A DNA stretch of 64,000 nucleotides from Mycolicibacterium setense (GCF_000805385.1 NZ_JTJW01000005.1:496001-560000); one strand, 5' to 3'. Counted from the first letter of the stretch, positions 43,667 to 55,961 are shown. Numbers and translations are program-made. Notes: generated from the sequence alone by a model not told the origin.

Positions 43667-44296
43667 ATGCCACCCGGACTGCGAGAACGCAAGAAGCTCG
43701 ACACCCGCAGGGCGCTCAGCGACGCCGCGCTGAGCCTCGCGTTCGAGCGTGGGCTGGAGAACGTCACCCGCGAGGACATCGCCAACCTGGCCGGGGTCTC
43801 GCTGCGCACGTTCACCAACTACTTCGCCGGCAAGTACGACGCGCTGGCGTACCGGCAGCAGGAACGTATGCGCAAAAGCATCGAACTGTTGCGCCGACGT
43901 CCCGCAGATGAGCCGCTCTGGACCGCCATCACCGAGGCGGTGATCAAACCGCTGGACGCCGACATGTCGGACGTCTACGGTGTGGAGCACTCGCTGCCGA
44001 CCCGTCAGCAGCTGGCCGAGGTCCGAAAATTACTCATGGTCCCGGAGATTCGCGACGCCACCTTTCGGGGGATGTTCGAGGAGTGGGTCGCGGCGATCGC
44101 CGAACGGACCGGCACCGATCCGCAGCGCGACATGTATCCGCGATTGGTGGCTGCCGTCGTGCGTGCGGTCGGCGACGTCGCGATGGACGAGTACGGAATG
44201 TCTGATCCACCGGTGGCCTTCACGTCACTGCTGCGCGAAGGGTTCGCGGCGGTGGCCGCGGGCCTGCCTGAACCATCTCCGCCGATTTCTACCTGA
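43667..44296 (+). CDS. TetR-family regulator
   Basis: A 209-residue TetR protein with an N-terminal HTH (about 12-60, LENVTREDIANLAGVSLRTFTNYFAGKYDAL). It is divergent from erm and 78 bases upstream of an FAD monooxygenase on the same strand, which is the likely regulated gene. No clear palindrome is seen in the short gap. Ligand unknown. Confidence 0.88.
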   Translation: MPPGLRERKKLDTRRALSDAALSLAFERGLENVTREDIANLAGVSLRTFTNYFAGKYDALAYRQQERMRKSIELLRRRPADEPLWTAITEAVIKPLDADMSDVYGVEHSLPTRQQLAEVRKLLMVPEIRDATFRGMFEEWVAAIAERTGTDPQRDMYPRLVAAVVRAVGDVAMDEYGMSDPPVAFTSLLREGFAAVAAGLPEPSPPIST

Positions 44297-44374
44297 GGGT
44301 TGCGGCGGCGGCCAGACAACTGCCCTGGCGTCGAAACCGACGCGGACGGGGCACGAAACATGTGGGGAGAAACC

Positions 44375-45907
44375 ATGACCGAAACCGATGTCGTCATCTC
44401 GGGCGCCGGACCCAACGGCCTGCTGGTGGCGGGGGAGCTGGCCCTGGCCGGGGTACGCCCGGTGGTGCTCGAGCAATTGCCCGAACCCAGCGAGGAACTC
44501 AAGGCCAACGGCATTGTCGGACAGGCCAACCGAGCGCTCGATCTGCGCGGCCTGTACCGGGAGCTCAGCGGGACGGGTCAGGCGCCGGAGCCGATGCCGG
44601 GCTACATCTTCGCGGGCATGCAGGTGCCGTTCACCGATGTCGTCGACAACCCGATGTACGGCATGATGATTCAGCAACCGCGCGTGGTGCGGCAACTGGT
44701 GGACTGGGTGCAGAGCCTGGGGGTCGAGATCCGGTGGGGTCACGAGCTCGTCGGGTTCGAGCAGGGCGCTGCGGGCGTCCTCATCGAGGTCACCTCGCCG
44801 TCAGGTGACTACACGTTGCCGGCCACCTACCTGGTCGGAGCCGACGGTGGCCGCAGCCCGGTCAGGAAGAAGGCGGGTATCGAGTTTCCCGGGCTGACCA
44901 CAGACGTGGTCGCCAGGGTGGCCCACGTCAGCCTGCCGGACGAACTGCGCAGCGGGTACGGAGAATTGAATGTTCCCGGTCTCGGGCGAATCCCGTTCGG
45001 TCACAATCGTTTCGACCGTGGGGTTCTGATCTATGCCGAGTTCCAGCCGGGACGGTCGATGGTCGGGACCATCGAGTATGCCTCGCTGCTGCCCGACGAC
45101 GCCCCGGAGATGACCATCGACGAATTGCGGGCGAGCGTGCACCGCGTTGTCGGCGCCGACGTGCCGCTTGCCCCGCCGAACTGGCCGGGACCGCATGCTC
45201 TGCGGCGGATCAACGGCCAGAACACCCGTCAGGCCGCGCAGTACCGCGCCGGCAATGTCTTCCTCGTCGGCGATGCGGCCCATGTGCATTCGGCCATGGG
45301 CGGGCCCGGGCTGAACCTGGGCATGCAGGATGCCATGAACCTGGGCTGGAAACTGGCCGCTGCGGTGCAGGGCCGGGCACCTGATGGCCTGCTGGACAGT
45401 TATCACAGCGAGCGCTGGCCGGCCGGGCAGCGGGTGATGATGCACTCGAAGGCCCAGGCCGCCCTGATGGCCGCTGGTCCCGAAGTCACCGCGCTGCGAA
45501 CACTTTTCGGTGAACTGCTGGCCACGCCGGACGGCTCGGCGCACATCGCCGGCGTGCTGGCCGGTTCCGACGTCCGCTACGACGTCGGTGATGGGCACAG
45601 GTTGTCCGGTTACCTGGTCCCGGCATTGACGTTGTCCGACGGCCGCCGGATCGCCGAACTGTTGCACAGTGGACGGCCCGTGCTGCTCGACCTGTCCGGC
45701 GGCGACTGTGCCGATGCAGTGTCGGGTTGGCAGGATCGGGTCGATGTTGTCGTGGCGACCGTCGTCGACCGGCCCGCCGCGGCGTTGCTGATCCGGCCCG
45801 ACGGCTATGTCGCCTGGGCCGCAGACGAATTCGACGAGGCTGGGCTGCGGGCGGCGCTGCACCGCTGGTTCGGTCCGGAAGCCGAGGTGGCCGCGCTCAG
45901 CGCCTGA
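44375..45907 (+). CDS. FAD-dependent aromatic monooxygenase (PHBH fold, Rox/MhpA-like)
   Basis: A 510-residue group A flavoprotein hydroxylase. GAGPNG (about residues 11-16) is the FAD-binding GxGxxG, DG near residues 152-153 (VGADGGRSPVRK) is the NADPH/FAD DG motif, and GDAAHVHSAMGGPGLNLGMQDAMNLGWKLA is the GD motif. A C-terminal thioredoxin-like domain (about 400-510) is typical of phenol hydroxylase, polyketide hydroxylases and rifampicin monooxygenase. The substrate could be an aromatic compound or an antibiotic; context (TetR, erm) makes drug inactivation possible. ATG 44375 has GGGGAG 5 bases upstream. Confidence 0.85.
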   Translation: MTETDVVISGAGPNGLLVAGELALAGVRPVVLEQLPEPSEELKANGIVGQANRALDLRGLYRELSGTGQAPEPMPGYIFAGMQVPFTDVVDNPMYGMMIQQPRVVRQLVDWVQSLGVEIRWGHELVGFEQGAAGVLIEVTSPSGDYTLPATYLVGADGGRSPVRKKAGIEFPGLTTDVVARVAHVSLPDELRSGYGELNVPGLGRIPFGHNRFDRGVLIYAEFQPGRSMVGTIEYASLLPDDAPEMTIDELRASVHRVVGADVPLAPPNWPGPHALRRINGQNTRQAAQYRAGNVFLVGDAAHVHSAMGGPGLNLGMQDAMNLGWKLAAAVQGRAPDGLLDSYHSERWPAGQRVMMHSKAQAALMAAGPEVTALRTLFGELLATPDGSAHIAGVLAGSDVRYDVGDGHRLSGYLVPALTLSDGRRIAELLHSGRPVLLDLSGGDCADAVSGWQDRVDVVVATVVDRPAAALLIRPDGYVAWAADEFDEAGLRAALHRWFGPEAEVAALSA

Positions 45908-45949
45908 GAGCGCGGCGCAGGACAGCGGGGGGCCGCGCTACGTGCTCGC

Positions 45950-46012
45950 CGCCGAATGTGAGCTTGTGTGCGAGATTTCGTCGAAAAATGGGCAACAAGC
46001 TCACGTTCGGCG
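45950..46012. repeat. Long inverted repeat covering the 3' end of the methyltransferase gene
   Basis: An 18-base arm at 45950-45967 pairs with 45995-46012 with one mismatch (G-U compatible) around a 27-base loop. It lies between convergent genes and includes the stop codon of the methyltransferase (46001-46003). It may be a bidirectional terminator or a mobile hairpin repeat that has overwritten the gene end. The rest of the gap (45908-45949) is empty. Confidence 0.7.
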
Positions 46013-46735
46013 CAAGTTGGATCTGATCCCCACCGTGACGTAGGGCAGCGCCAGCCCCGACGAGTTGGCCAGCGCCGGGTGGGTGGCGAGCAGTTCGCGG
46101 ACCTTCTCCAAGGTCTGGGTGCGCACCCGCTCAGGTGAGGTGATGCAGTAGCTGCGGGAGGCCACCAGATCGATGAGGGCCTGGGGCGTCAGATAACTCG
46201 TCCACTCCACCTGATGCCGTTCGATCTCGCCGAACGGCTCGGCCAGTTTCACTTCGTTGTTGAACGGATCGTGTTCGGGGCCGATGATGTGGCCCAGATC
46301 CTTGACCCAGCCCAGCCGCTCGTCGCGCGTGTTCCACACCAGTCCCAGCCGGCCTCCGGGGCGGAGCACCCGGCTGACCTCTTTGACCGCCCGCTCGGGG
46401 TCGAACCAGTGCCAGGCCTGGGCGACGAGCACCGCGTCGACGCTGTTGTCGGCCAGCGGAATCTCCTCGGCCGTGCCCAGCAGCGCCGGGGTGTCCGGCA
46501 GTGAGTTCGACAGCAGCTCAAGCATTTCCGGGATGGGATCGACGGCGATCACATTCAGCCCGCGCTCCACCAGCCGCGTCGTCAGCTTGCCCGTGCCTGC
46601 GCCCAGGTCGAGTACATCGTTGGCGCCCTCGGGAAGCAGCCAGTCGATGGTCTCCGGCGGATAGGACGGCCGGCCGCGCTCATATGCAGCGGCTTCCGAG
46701 CCGAAGGACAGGGAACGCTGCTTGGACGAGCTCAC
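46001..46735 (-). CDS. Class I SAM-dependent methyltransferase
   Basis: A 244-residue methyltransferase (Rv3342-like). SAM motif I is [19 protein letters not shown], followed by [12 protein letters not shown] and [29 protein letters not shown]. It resembles small-molecule methyltransferases of the Methyltransf_11 group; the substrate is unknown. GTG 46733-46735 overlaps the metXA stop as GTGA, so it is part of the methionine operon. The C-terminal codons ([13 protein letters not shown]) fall in an inverted repeat. Confidence 0.85.
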   Translation of the reverse strand: MSSSKQRSLSFGSEAAAYERGRPSYPPETIDWLLPEGANDVLDLGAGTGKLTTRLVERGLNVIAVDPIPEMLELLSNSLPDTPALLGTAEEIPLADNSVDAVLVAQAWHWFDPERAVKEVSRVLRPGGRLGLVWNTRDERLGWVKDLGHIIGPEHDPFNNEVKLAEPFGEIERHQVEWTSYLTPQALIDLVASRSYCITSPERVRTQTLEKVRELLATHPALANSSGLALPYVTVGIRSNLRRT

Positions 46736-47862
46736 CGCTGTGCCAGCTCCAGTGTGCGGCGGATCAGCTTGCCCACCACCTCGGTCTCCACCAGGAAGCC
46801 GTCGTGGCCGTAGGCCGAGTCGACGACGTCGAGTCCGTTGCAGCCGGGCAGTGATTCGGCCAGTTCCTCCTGCAGCCTGATGGGGTACAGCCGGTCGGAG
46901 GTGATCCCGCCGACGATGACGGGCACCGGACAACTGCGCAGGGCGCTGGCGACCCCGCCGCGGCCGCGGCCCACATCGTGGGTGGACAGCGCATCGGAGA
47001 GCACCACATAGGTGCCCGGGTCGAAGCGGCGGGCCAGTTTGCCGCCCTGGTATTCCAGGTAACTCTGCACTCCGTAGCGCCCGCCGGTGGCCGGATCTTC
47101 CTCGCCCTGAGCCTCGTTGCCGAATCGCTCGTCGAGTTCTTCCTCGCCGCGATAGGTCAGGTGGGCGAAGCGCCGGGCGATCTCCATGCCGGCCAGCGGG
47201 GCCCGGCCGGTGTCGTAGTAGTCCCCGCCCTGCCAATCCGGATCGGCCTTGATCGCGGCCACCTGGGTGCTCTGGGTGCCGATCTGATCGGCCGTGGCGC
47301 GGGCTCCGACGGCCAGCACCAGCCCGGACCGCACGTCGTCGGGATGCCCGATGAGCCATTCCAGCGCGCGGGCTCCGCCCATCGAGCCGCCGACCACCGC
47401 GGCCACCTCGGTGATGCCGAAGGCTGCCAGAGCGGCCCGGTCCGCCTCGACCTGGTCACGGATGGTGATCTGGGGAAACCTTGAGCCCCATGGCTTTCCG
47501 TCGGGGGCGAGCGAGCCGGGACCGGTGGACCCTCGGCAGCCGCCAAGGACGTTGGTCGAAATCGCACACCACTGGTCGGTGTCGATCGGGGCGCCTGGCC
47601 CGGCCACCCCGTCCCACCAGCCTGCGGTCGGATGGCCGTCGCCGGCGGGTCCGGTGACGTGGGAGTCGCCGGTCAGCGCGTGCAGCACCATCACCACGTT
47701 GTCGCGCGCGGGGGACAACTCGCCCCAGCGCTGGACGGCGATCGACACGTCAGGCAGGACGGTGCCGCTCTCGAGCGTCAGCGCACCGATGTGCACGACG
47801 CTGATTTCGCCTTCGGCGGGCAAGTGCAGGGTGGACACGGCCGGTTCTTCGGTGATCGTCAT
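46732..47862 (-). CDS. metXA: Homoserine O-acetyltransferase
   Basis: A 376-residue alpha/beta hydrolase-fold enzyme that acetylates L-homoserine with acetyl-CoA, the first committed step of methionine synthesis. The nucleophile motif is [13 protein letters not shown], with [14 protein letters not shown] near the N-terminus and [12 protein letters not shown] carrying the catalytic Asp/His at the C-terminus. It is 20 bases after metY and overlaps the methyltransferase gene. Called metA in M. tuberculosis (Rv3341). Confidence 0.95.
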   Translation of the reverse strand: MTITEEPAVSTLHLPAEGEISVVHIGALTLESGTVLPDVSIAVQRWGELSPARDNVVMVLHALTGDSHVTGPAGDGHPTAGWWDGVAGPGAPIDTDQWCAISTNVLGGCRGSTGPGSLAPDGKPWGSRFPQITIRDQVEADRAALAAFGITEVAAVVGGSMGGARALEWLIGHPDDVRSGLVLAVGARATADQIGTQSTQVAAIKADPDWQGGDYYDTGRAPLAGMEIARRFAHLTYRGEEELDERFGNEAQGEEDPATGGRYGVQSYLEYQGGKLARRFDPGTYVVLSDALSTHDVGRGRGGVASALRSCPVPVIVGGITSDRLYPIRLQEELAESLPGCNGLDVVDSAYGHDGFLVETEVVGKLIRRTLELAQR

Positions 47863-47882
47863 GCCGGTCTTCTCTCGCCGTC

Positions 47883-49217
47883 CTACACCGTCGCCGCAGT
47901 CTGCGGGACGCCGCTGAACGGACGCGCGGCGGCGAATCCCTGCTCCAGGTCGGCCAGGATGTCGTCGATGCCCTCGATGCCGACGGCCAACCGCACGAGA
48001 CCGGGCGTGACGCCGGTGGTCAATTGCTCCTCGGGGGAAAGCTGTGCGTGGGTGGTCGAGGCGGGGTGGATCACCAGGGAACGAACGTCACCGATGTTGG
48101 CGACGTGACTGTGCAGCGTCAGAGCGTTGACGAATGCCTTGCCGGCCTCGATCCCACCCTCCAATTCGAATGCGAGCACGGCGCCCGTGCCCTTCGGAGC
48201 GATGGTCCGGCCCAGCTCGTACCAGGGGGAGGTGGGGAGTCCGGCGTAGTTCACCGAGGTGACGCCGTCATGTCCGGCCAGGAACTCGGCGACCTTCTGC
48301 GCATTCTCCACGTGGCGTTCAACACGCAGGGACAGCGTTTCCAATCCCTGCGCGATCAAAAACGCGTTGAACGGTGAGACGGCGCTGCCCAGATCGCGCA
48401 GCAGCTGCACCCGGGCCTTGAGCGCGTACGCCGGTGCGCCGAGCTCGGCGAAGATCACGCCGTGGTAGCTGGGGTCCGGTGTCGTAAACCCGGGGAAGCG
48501 TCCGCTGGCCGTCCAGTCGAAGTTGCCGCCATCGACGATCACCCCGGCGATCGCCGAACCGTGCCCGCCCAGGTACTTCGTCGCCGAGTGCACCACGATG
48601 TCGGCGCCGAGCGAGATCGGCTGGATCAGGTAGGGGGTTGCGATGGTGTTGTCGACGATCAGCGGCACGCCGTTCTCATGTGCCACGGCGGCCACGCTGG
48701 GGATGTCGAGCACGTCGATCTGGGGATTGGAGATGGTCTCGGCGAAGAACGCCTTGGTGTTCGGCCGGACGGCGGTCTGCCATGAGTCAGGAGCATCAGG
48801 GTCTTTGACGAAGCTGACCTCGATGCCGAGCTTGGGCAGCGTGTAGTGGAACAGGTTGTACGTGCCGCCGTACAGGCGCGGGCTGGACACGATGTGGTCC
48901 CCGGCGCCCGCCAGGTTGAGGATCGCGAAGGTCTCGGCGGCCTGGCCCGAGGACAGCAGCAGCGCGGCGACGCCGCCTTCGAGTGCGGCGATGCGCTGCT
49001 CGACGACGTCGGTGGTGGGGTTGCCGATGCGGGTGTAGATGTTGCCCGGCTCGGCCAGGCCGAACAGCGCGGCGGCGTGGTCGGTGCTGTCGAAGGTGTA
49101 CGAGGTGGTCTGGTAGATCGGCAGCGCGCGGGCGTTGGTGGCGCTGTCCGGCGTCTGGCCCGCGTGGACCTGCTTGGTCTCGAACGACCAGTTCGCGGTG
49201 ATTTCTGGGTTTGTCAT
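47883..49217 (-). CDS. metY: O-acetylhomoserine sulfhydrylase
   Basis: A 444-residue PLP enzyme of the Cys/Met-metabolism family that makes homocysteine (or methionine) from O-acetylhomoserine and sulfide. Signatures are [28 protein letters not shown] and [18 protein letters not shown] with the PLP-binding Lys. It corresponds to metC (Rv3340) of M. tuberculosis. GGAGGAG precedes the ATG. First gene of the operon, behind a roughly 300-base leader with a SAM-IV riboswitch and a short Cys/Met ORF. Confidence 0.95.
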   Translation of the reverse strand: MTNPEITANWSFETKQVHAGQTPDSATNARALPIYQTTSYTFDSTDHAAALFGLAEPGNIYTRIGNPTTDVVEQRIAALEGGVAALLLSSGQAAETFAILNLAGAGDHIVSSPRLYGGTYNLFHYTLPKLGIEVSFVKDPDAPDSWQTAVRPNTKAFFAETISNPQIDVLDIPSVAAVAHENGVPLIVDNTIATPYLIQPISLGADIVVHSATKYLGGHGSAIAGVIVDGGNFDWTASGRFPGFTTPDPSYHGVIFAELGAPAYALKARVQLLRDLGSAVSPFNAFLIAQGLETLSLRVERHVENAQKVAEFLAGHDGVTSVNYAGLPTSPWYELGRTIAPKGTGAVLAFELEGGIEAGKAFVNALTLHSHVANIGDVRSLVIHPASTTHAQLSPEEQLTTGVTPGLVRLAVGIEGIDDILADLEQGFAAARPFSGVPQTAATV

Positions 49218-49318
49218 GGCTCGGTGTCTCCTCCGTACGGGATGAGGAAGGTCAGGGGGTGCGGTCGGCTACCGGGCGTCGGGCCTGTCGTCGATCACGA
49301 CTGGCCGACACCGTGGGT

Positions 49319-49336
49319 TCACTGACACATACACAT
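49319..49336 (-). CDS. Five-codon leader ORF MCMCQ upstream of metY
   Basis: ATG-TGT-ATG-TGT-CAG-TGA (49336 to 49319) has an excellent Shine-Dalgarno, GGAGG, 6 bases before the ATG. All codons but one encode a sulfur amino acid, so translation speed could report Cys or Met-charged tRNA. It lies between the SAM-IV riboswitch and metY, with its stop 101 bases before the metY ATG. Bases 49307-49313 just after it can pair perfectly with 49222-49228, next to the metY Shine-Dalgarno (49228-49234). Confidence 0.5.
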   Translation of the reverse strand: MCMCQ

Positions 49337-49384
49337 GGCTGGCCTCCATCAGGTTTCCCTGTCTGTCTGGGGGCCCGTACCTTC

Positions 49385-49512
49385 GGACCCGCGCTTGCCT
49401 TACAGCCGCGAACGACTGCTCAACCTGGTCATCACCCGGGGCACCCCACCGCGGTTGGAGGGTTGCCGGCCAGCAAGCCGGGGCTTGATGCTGACACTCA
49501 TGACCGGCTTGC
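49385..49512 (-). ncRNA. SAM-IV riboswitch controlling metY-metXA
   Basis: Read on the minus strand, the RNA begins GGTCATGAGTGTCAGC, continues with CAAGCCCCGGCTTGCTGG, CCGGCAACCCTCC and CGCGGTGGGGTGCC, and closes the basal stem with GATGACC (GGTCAT at 49505-49500 with ATGACC at 49432-49427). The GGCAACCCTCC core is shared by the SAM-I/SAM-IV clan, and this layout matches the actinobacterial SAM-IV class found upstream of sulfur-metabolism genes. High SAM should reduce metY expression. The 3' boundary is approximate. Confidence 0.85.
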
Positions 49513-49578
49513 AGCTTAACGCAACGCGCTGAGGCCGTGCCAGTCGGTTGTCCGGGGTGTTTGCCGGTTCTGCGTGGG

Positions 49579-49603
49579 CCGGACTGAAACACGTTCAGTT
49601 CGG
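49579..49603. promoter_or_regulatory. Candidate operator in the metY promoter region
   Basis: CCGGACTGAA (49579-49588) and TTCAGTTCGG (49594-49603) form an inverted repeat with one mismatch and a 5-base spacer, upstream of the riboswitch. The CTGAA/TTCAG core is of the size bound by TetR- or GntR-type regulators. The cognate protein is unknown. Confidence 0.4.
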
Positions 49604-49644
49604 TCGCGGCGCGAAGGTGTCGGCCGCCTGAACGTCAGCCAAAG

Positions 49645-49658
49645 TTACTGGTCAGTAA
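49645..49658. promoter_or_regulatory. Candidate operator upstream of icd2
   Basis: TTACT-GGTC-AGTAA is a perfect palindrome 125 bases before the icd2 start in the metY/icd2 divergent region. TTACTnnnnAGTAA sites are typical of TetR-family repressors. No repressor gene adjoins. The remaining 49659-49783 stretch contains the icd2 leader with no other visible feature. Confidence 0.4.
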
Positions 49659-49783
49659 TGAAAGCTGCCCCTTCGGGGCGATGCCCGTCCTTGTAGTCTG
49701 GCCGCGATAACTAGAGCAGCGAATAACCGCGGGTGAGGGCGAGTGATCCTCGTCGAACCCGACTGACGCCGGGAGAGCAAACC

Positions 49784-52033
<2,250 letters not shown>

Positions 52034-52099
52034 GCTCCTCGGCGCGGTAACGCGGTGGCGGTCAGCGATTCGTCCGCCACTGCGTTACCCACGCGGGCG

Positions 52100-52939
52100 T
52101 CAGCCCGTGGCGCGCGTTTGACTGATGTGCGGGTCCACGAACTCGGTGATCACCTTGGTGATGGTGTCGGGCGCCTCGAACATCGGGACGTGACCAACGC
52201 CCTTGAGCGTTTTCACCACCGCGTCCGGTGCCAGGCTCTTGGTGAAATGCCGGCTGAAGCGCGGCGCAGGCAGCACCCGGTCCTTCTCGCAGATCACCAG
52301 TTGGGTTGGGGTTCGCGAGTTTTTGATCTCCATCAGGCCCGCGGTGGTCAAAGCCTTGACCATGAGTTTGAAATACGCCGGGCAGTGGGCCAGGTCCTCG
52401 ATCAGGTCGCGGCGATCGCTGTCGTTGAGCACGTCGGGTGTGGCGCTCACGGCCAGATATGAGATCTGCTTGGTCAGTGGGAGTTTCAGCAGTTGCTCGC
52501 CCAACACCGCAGTCGACAGCACTATCGGCAGGGCCGCCATGAACTTGGCGATGATCTCGTACTTCGCCAGCGTGTGCATCGACCAGCCACCTGCGGGCGC
52601 GATGCCGGTCAACGTGCGGGCCCGGCCACGCCGTTCCAGTTCGAAGGCCACCCAGCCGCCGAGGGAATTGCCGACGATGTGCGCGGTGCACCAGCCGATC
52701 TCGTCGAGCCGGCGTTCCACGTCATCGGCCAGTGCCGCGACGTCGAGGAGGAGCGGTGCGTGGGCGCCGCCGTGGTGGCCGGCCATGGTCGGGGCGAACA
52801 CCTCGTAGCGGCCGGTCTGCGCGAGTTGCGGTGCAACGTACTTCCACACGCTCTGCGACAAGAGGAACGGGTGCAGCAGCAGGATCGGTTCGCCCGACCC
52901 GAGGTGAATGGGAGCACGTTCGGCCATGCCGCCAGACAT
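52100..52939 (-). CDS. Alpha/beta hydrolase
   Basis: A 279-residue hydrolase. The HPFLLSQSVW oxyanion region, GNSLGGW (nucleophile elbow), a late Asp (CEKDRVLP) and GHVPMF (catalytic His) form a complete triad. Substrate unknown. ATG 52937-52939 is favoured because GGAGGT lies upstream; ATG 52927 is an alternative. The Shine-Dalgarno is inside a small palindrome GATACC-TCC-GGTATC (52946-52960), which may influence initiation. It is divergent from the exonuclease gene. Confidence 0.85.
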   Translation of the reverse strand: MSGGMAERAPIHLGSGEPILLLHPFLLSQSVWKYVAPQLAQTGRYEVFAPTMAGHHGGAHAPLLLDVAALADDVERRLDEIGWCTAHIVGNSLGGWVAFELERRGRARTLTGIAPAGGWSMHTLAKYEIIAKFMAALPIVLSTAVLGEQLLKLPLTKQISYLAVSATPDVLNDSDRRDLIEDLAHCPAYFKLMVKALTTAGLMEIKNSRTPTQLVICEKDRVLPAPRFSRHFTKSLAPDAVVKTLKGVGHVPMFEAPDTITKVITEFVDPHISQTRATG

Positions 52940-53027
52940 TAAGGTGATACCTCCGGTATCGCAAGAGGCCACCCGTGAGTGACGGTAGCCACCGGTACGG
53001 TCTATGGACGTGAGCGCCGGAACATCG

Positions 53028-53819
53028 ATGACTGTCAGCACCATCAACGTCAACGGCATCCGGGCCGCGGTCAAGCAGCGGTCCACCGACAACCTCGGCC
53101 TGTTGCCCTGGCTCAAGGAAACCGAGGCCGACGTGGTGTGTCTGCAGGAGACGCGCGCCGACGACGAGCAGCTCAACGATGCTTTGGCGCCGGCCCTGGC
53201 CGACGGCTGGAACCTGGCCTCGGCCGTCCCGCATGTCAAGGGGCGCAATGGGGTTGCGGTGCTGTCCCGACATCCCATCGAGGCGTCCCGGTTGCTGGTC
53301 TCCGACGAGTTCGAGGCGCACGGGCGTTACCTCGAAGTGGATACCGCAGGCGTCACGGTGGGCAGCGTGTACGTCCCGACCGGTGAGGCCGAAACGGACC
53401 GTCAGCTGGAGAAAGAGCGGTTCATGGCCGCCATCGCGGCGCGGATGGCCGAGCTGCATGCCCGCGACGCGGTGCTGTGTGGTGACTGGAACATCGCGCA
53501 CACCGAGAACGACATCAAGAACTGGAAGGGCAACATCAAGATGGCCGGCTTCCTGCCCAGTGAACGGGCCTGGCTCACCGAATTGCTGGGCACGGGCTGG
53601 GTGGATGTGGTGCGGGGCTTGCACCCCGACGTGGCCGGGCCCTACAGCTGGTGGTCGTGGCGCGGCAAGGCTTTCGACAATGACGCGGGCTGGCGCATCG
53701 ACTACCACCTCGCGAGCCCGTCACTGGCGGTCCGGGCCACGTCCGCGCGGGTGGACCGGGCGGAGCTGTATGCGCTGCGGTGGTCGGACCACTCACCGGT
53801 GACGGTTACCTACGGCTGA
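53028..53819 (+). CDS. xth: Exodeoxyribonuclease III / AP endonuclease family protein
   Basis: A 263-residue exonuclease III-fold protein. The metal and catalytic residues are visible: NVNGIR, LQETRADD (Glu), YVPTGE, CGDWNIAHTENDI (Asp/Asn pair), WRIDYHL and WSDHSPV (catalytic Asp-His). Such enzymes cut at abasic sites and remove 3' blocks in base-excision repair. ATG 53028 is preferred (GGA 6 bases upstream); an in-frame ATG is at 53004. Its 3' end overlaps the convergent gene by 10 bases. Confidence 0.88.
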   Translation: MTVSTINVNGIRAAVKQRSTDNLGLLPWLKETEADVVCLQETRADDEQLNDALAPALADGWNLASAVPHVKGRNGVAVLSRHPIEASRLLVSDEFEAHGRYLEVDTAGVTVGSVYVPTGEAETDRQLEKERFMAAIAARMAELHARDAVLCGDWNIAHTENDIKNWKGNIKMAGFLPSERAWLTELLGTGWVDVVRGLHPDVAGPYSWWSWRGKAFDNDAGWRIDYHLASPSLAVRATSARVDRAELYALRWSDHSPVTVTYG

Positions 53820-54427
53820 TGCCAGTCCGGGCGGCGGCCCAGGTGGAGCAGGACCTTATCGAGATCTGTTGCCGCTGAACCGTTGACGGCCCGGCCGAAC
53901 GGTGAGGACGAATCATCGCGGAAATCGCCGTCGGGGATCGCCATCACCAATGGCAGGACCGCGGCGACGACGTCGGACGGTAGTTCGTAGGCCACTCCGA
54001 GGCTGGCGGCGACATCCCAGCCGTGCACGACGTAATCGACGAAGTGGAATCCGATCGCCAGCGCGCCGGGGAACGCCGCATCCGGGCCGAATTCGGGTAA
54101 TGCGAACGTCACCTCGGTGACGCCGTCGGCGGCGAAGGCGTCGAGCACGTCGTGGGCTGCCGCGGCATACGCACCGGCTGGGTCGGCGCGTACGGCGTCG
54201 GCCACCGTCTCGACTTTCCATGCCGCCTCGTCGGCGCCGTGTCCACGGGCGGCGGCGGCGAACCCGCGATGTTGCACGGTCATGTGTGCCAGTAGGTCGC
54301 CCAGCTCCCAGTCCGAGCAGGGGGTTGGGCGGTCCAGGTCGGATGTGCGGACAGCTTCGACGGCTGCGATGGAGCGGAGAACGGCGACGCGGTGCAAGGG
54401 GCGTAGGTCTGAATCAATTGTGTGCAT
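53810..54427 (-). CDS. DinB-like metal-binding protein, TIGR03086 family
   Basis: A 205-residue protein of the mycothiol-dependent maleylpyruvate isomerase/DinB-like superfamily. RPTPCSDWELGDLLAHMTVQHRG and FHFVDYVVHGWDVAASLG provide the three His metal ligands of the four-helix bundle. Members may be mycothiol-dependent detoxification enzymes. Its start codon overlaps the candidate MarR operator (54427-54451) and it is divergent from marR, so MarR probably represses it. Confidence 0.8.
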   Translation of the reverse strand: MHTIDSDLRPLHRVAVLRSIAAVEAVRTSDLDRPTPCSDWELGDLLAHMTVQHRGFAAAARGHGADEAAWKVETVADAVRADPAGAYAAAAHDVLDAFAADGVTEVTFALPEFGPDAAFPGALAIGFHFVDYVVHGWDVAASLGVAYELPSDVVAAVLPLVMAIPDGDFRDDSSSPFGRAVNGSAATDLDKVLLHLGRRPDWHQP

Positions 54428-54451
54428 GTGCTTACGATAGGCGCAAGCACA
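54427..54451. promoter_or_regulatory. Candidate MarR operator
   Basis: TGTGCTT (54427-54433) and AAGCACA (54445-54451) form a perfect 7-base inverted repeat with an 11-base spacer, centred in the 51-base gap between the DinB-like gene and marR, including the first base of the DinB-like start codon. Confidence 0.6.
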
Positions 54452-54478
54452 TCATAATGCAACGCTTACGCTGATCAG

Positions 54479-54901
54479 GTGTCTCGACGCCCAGATCTGG
54501 CGGCCATGCTGGCCCCGCTGTTGCGTGAGCTGCTCGCGGCCGAGCAGCCGGTGCTGGACGCCCACGGCGTGACGATGTGGGGCTACGTCGTCCTGCTGAC
54601 CCTCGACCGATCGTCGGTGCGCACTCAAGCGGCGCTGGCGGAGGCGATCGGCGCCGACAAGACCCGCATCATCCGCACCCTCGATGACCTGCAGCAGCAG
54701 GGTTTCATCGAGCGCGAGGCCGACCCCGACGATCGCCGTGTGCGGCTGCTGGCCATCACCGATGCGGGGCGCGAGGTCAAGGATGCGGTCCAGCGCGAGA
54801 TCCAGCGCGGCGAGGAGCGGTGGCTGGGCGAGCTGTCTGCTGACGACCGGGCAGTGTTCCTGCGGGTGCTTCAGCAGCTGACCCGCGAAGAATCCGGATG
54901 A
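54479..54901 (+). CDS. MarR-family regulator
   Basis: A 140-residue winged-helix repressor: QAALAEAIGADKTRIIRTLDDLQQQGFIEREADPDDRRVRLLAITDAG is the complete DNA-binding domain with the beta-wing (DPDDRR). It starts with GTG 54479, divergent from the DinB-like gene. MarR proteins usually sense phenolics or oxidants. Confidence 0.9.
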   Translation: MSRRPDLAAMLAPLLRELLAAEQPVLDAHGVTMWGYVVLLTLDRSSVRTQAALAEAIGADKTRIIRTLDDLQQQGFIEREADPDDRRVRLLAITDAGREVKDAVQREIQRGEERWLGELSADDRAVFLRVLQQLTREESG

Positions 54902-55942
<1,041 letters not shown>

Positions 55943-55961
55943 GTAACGGGGAGGGTTGGCG

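Noticed and set aside
43526..43990. A long minus-strand frame ending in the erm leader peptide
   Set aside because: The upstream part is antisense to tetR; the predicted transcript begins only at the leader ATG.
49269..49346. A 26-codon ORF (ATG 49346) in another frame of the metY leader
   Set aside because: It has no Shine-Dalgarno and its own first codons form the GGAGG used by MCMCQ; MCMCQ is better supported.
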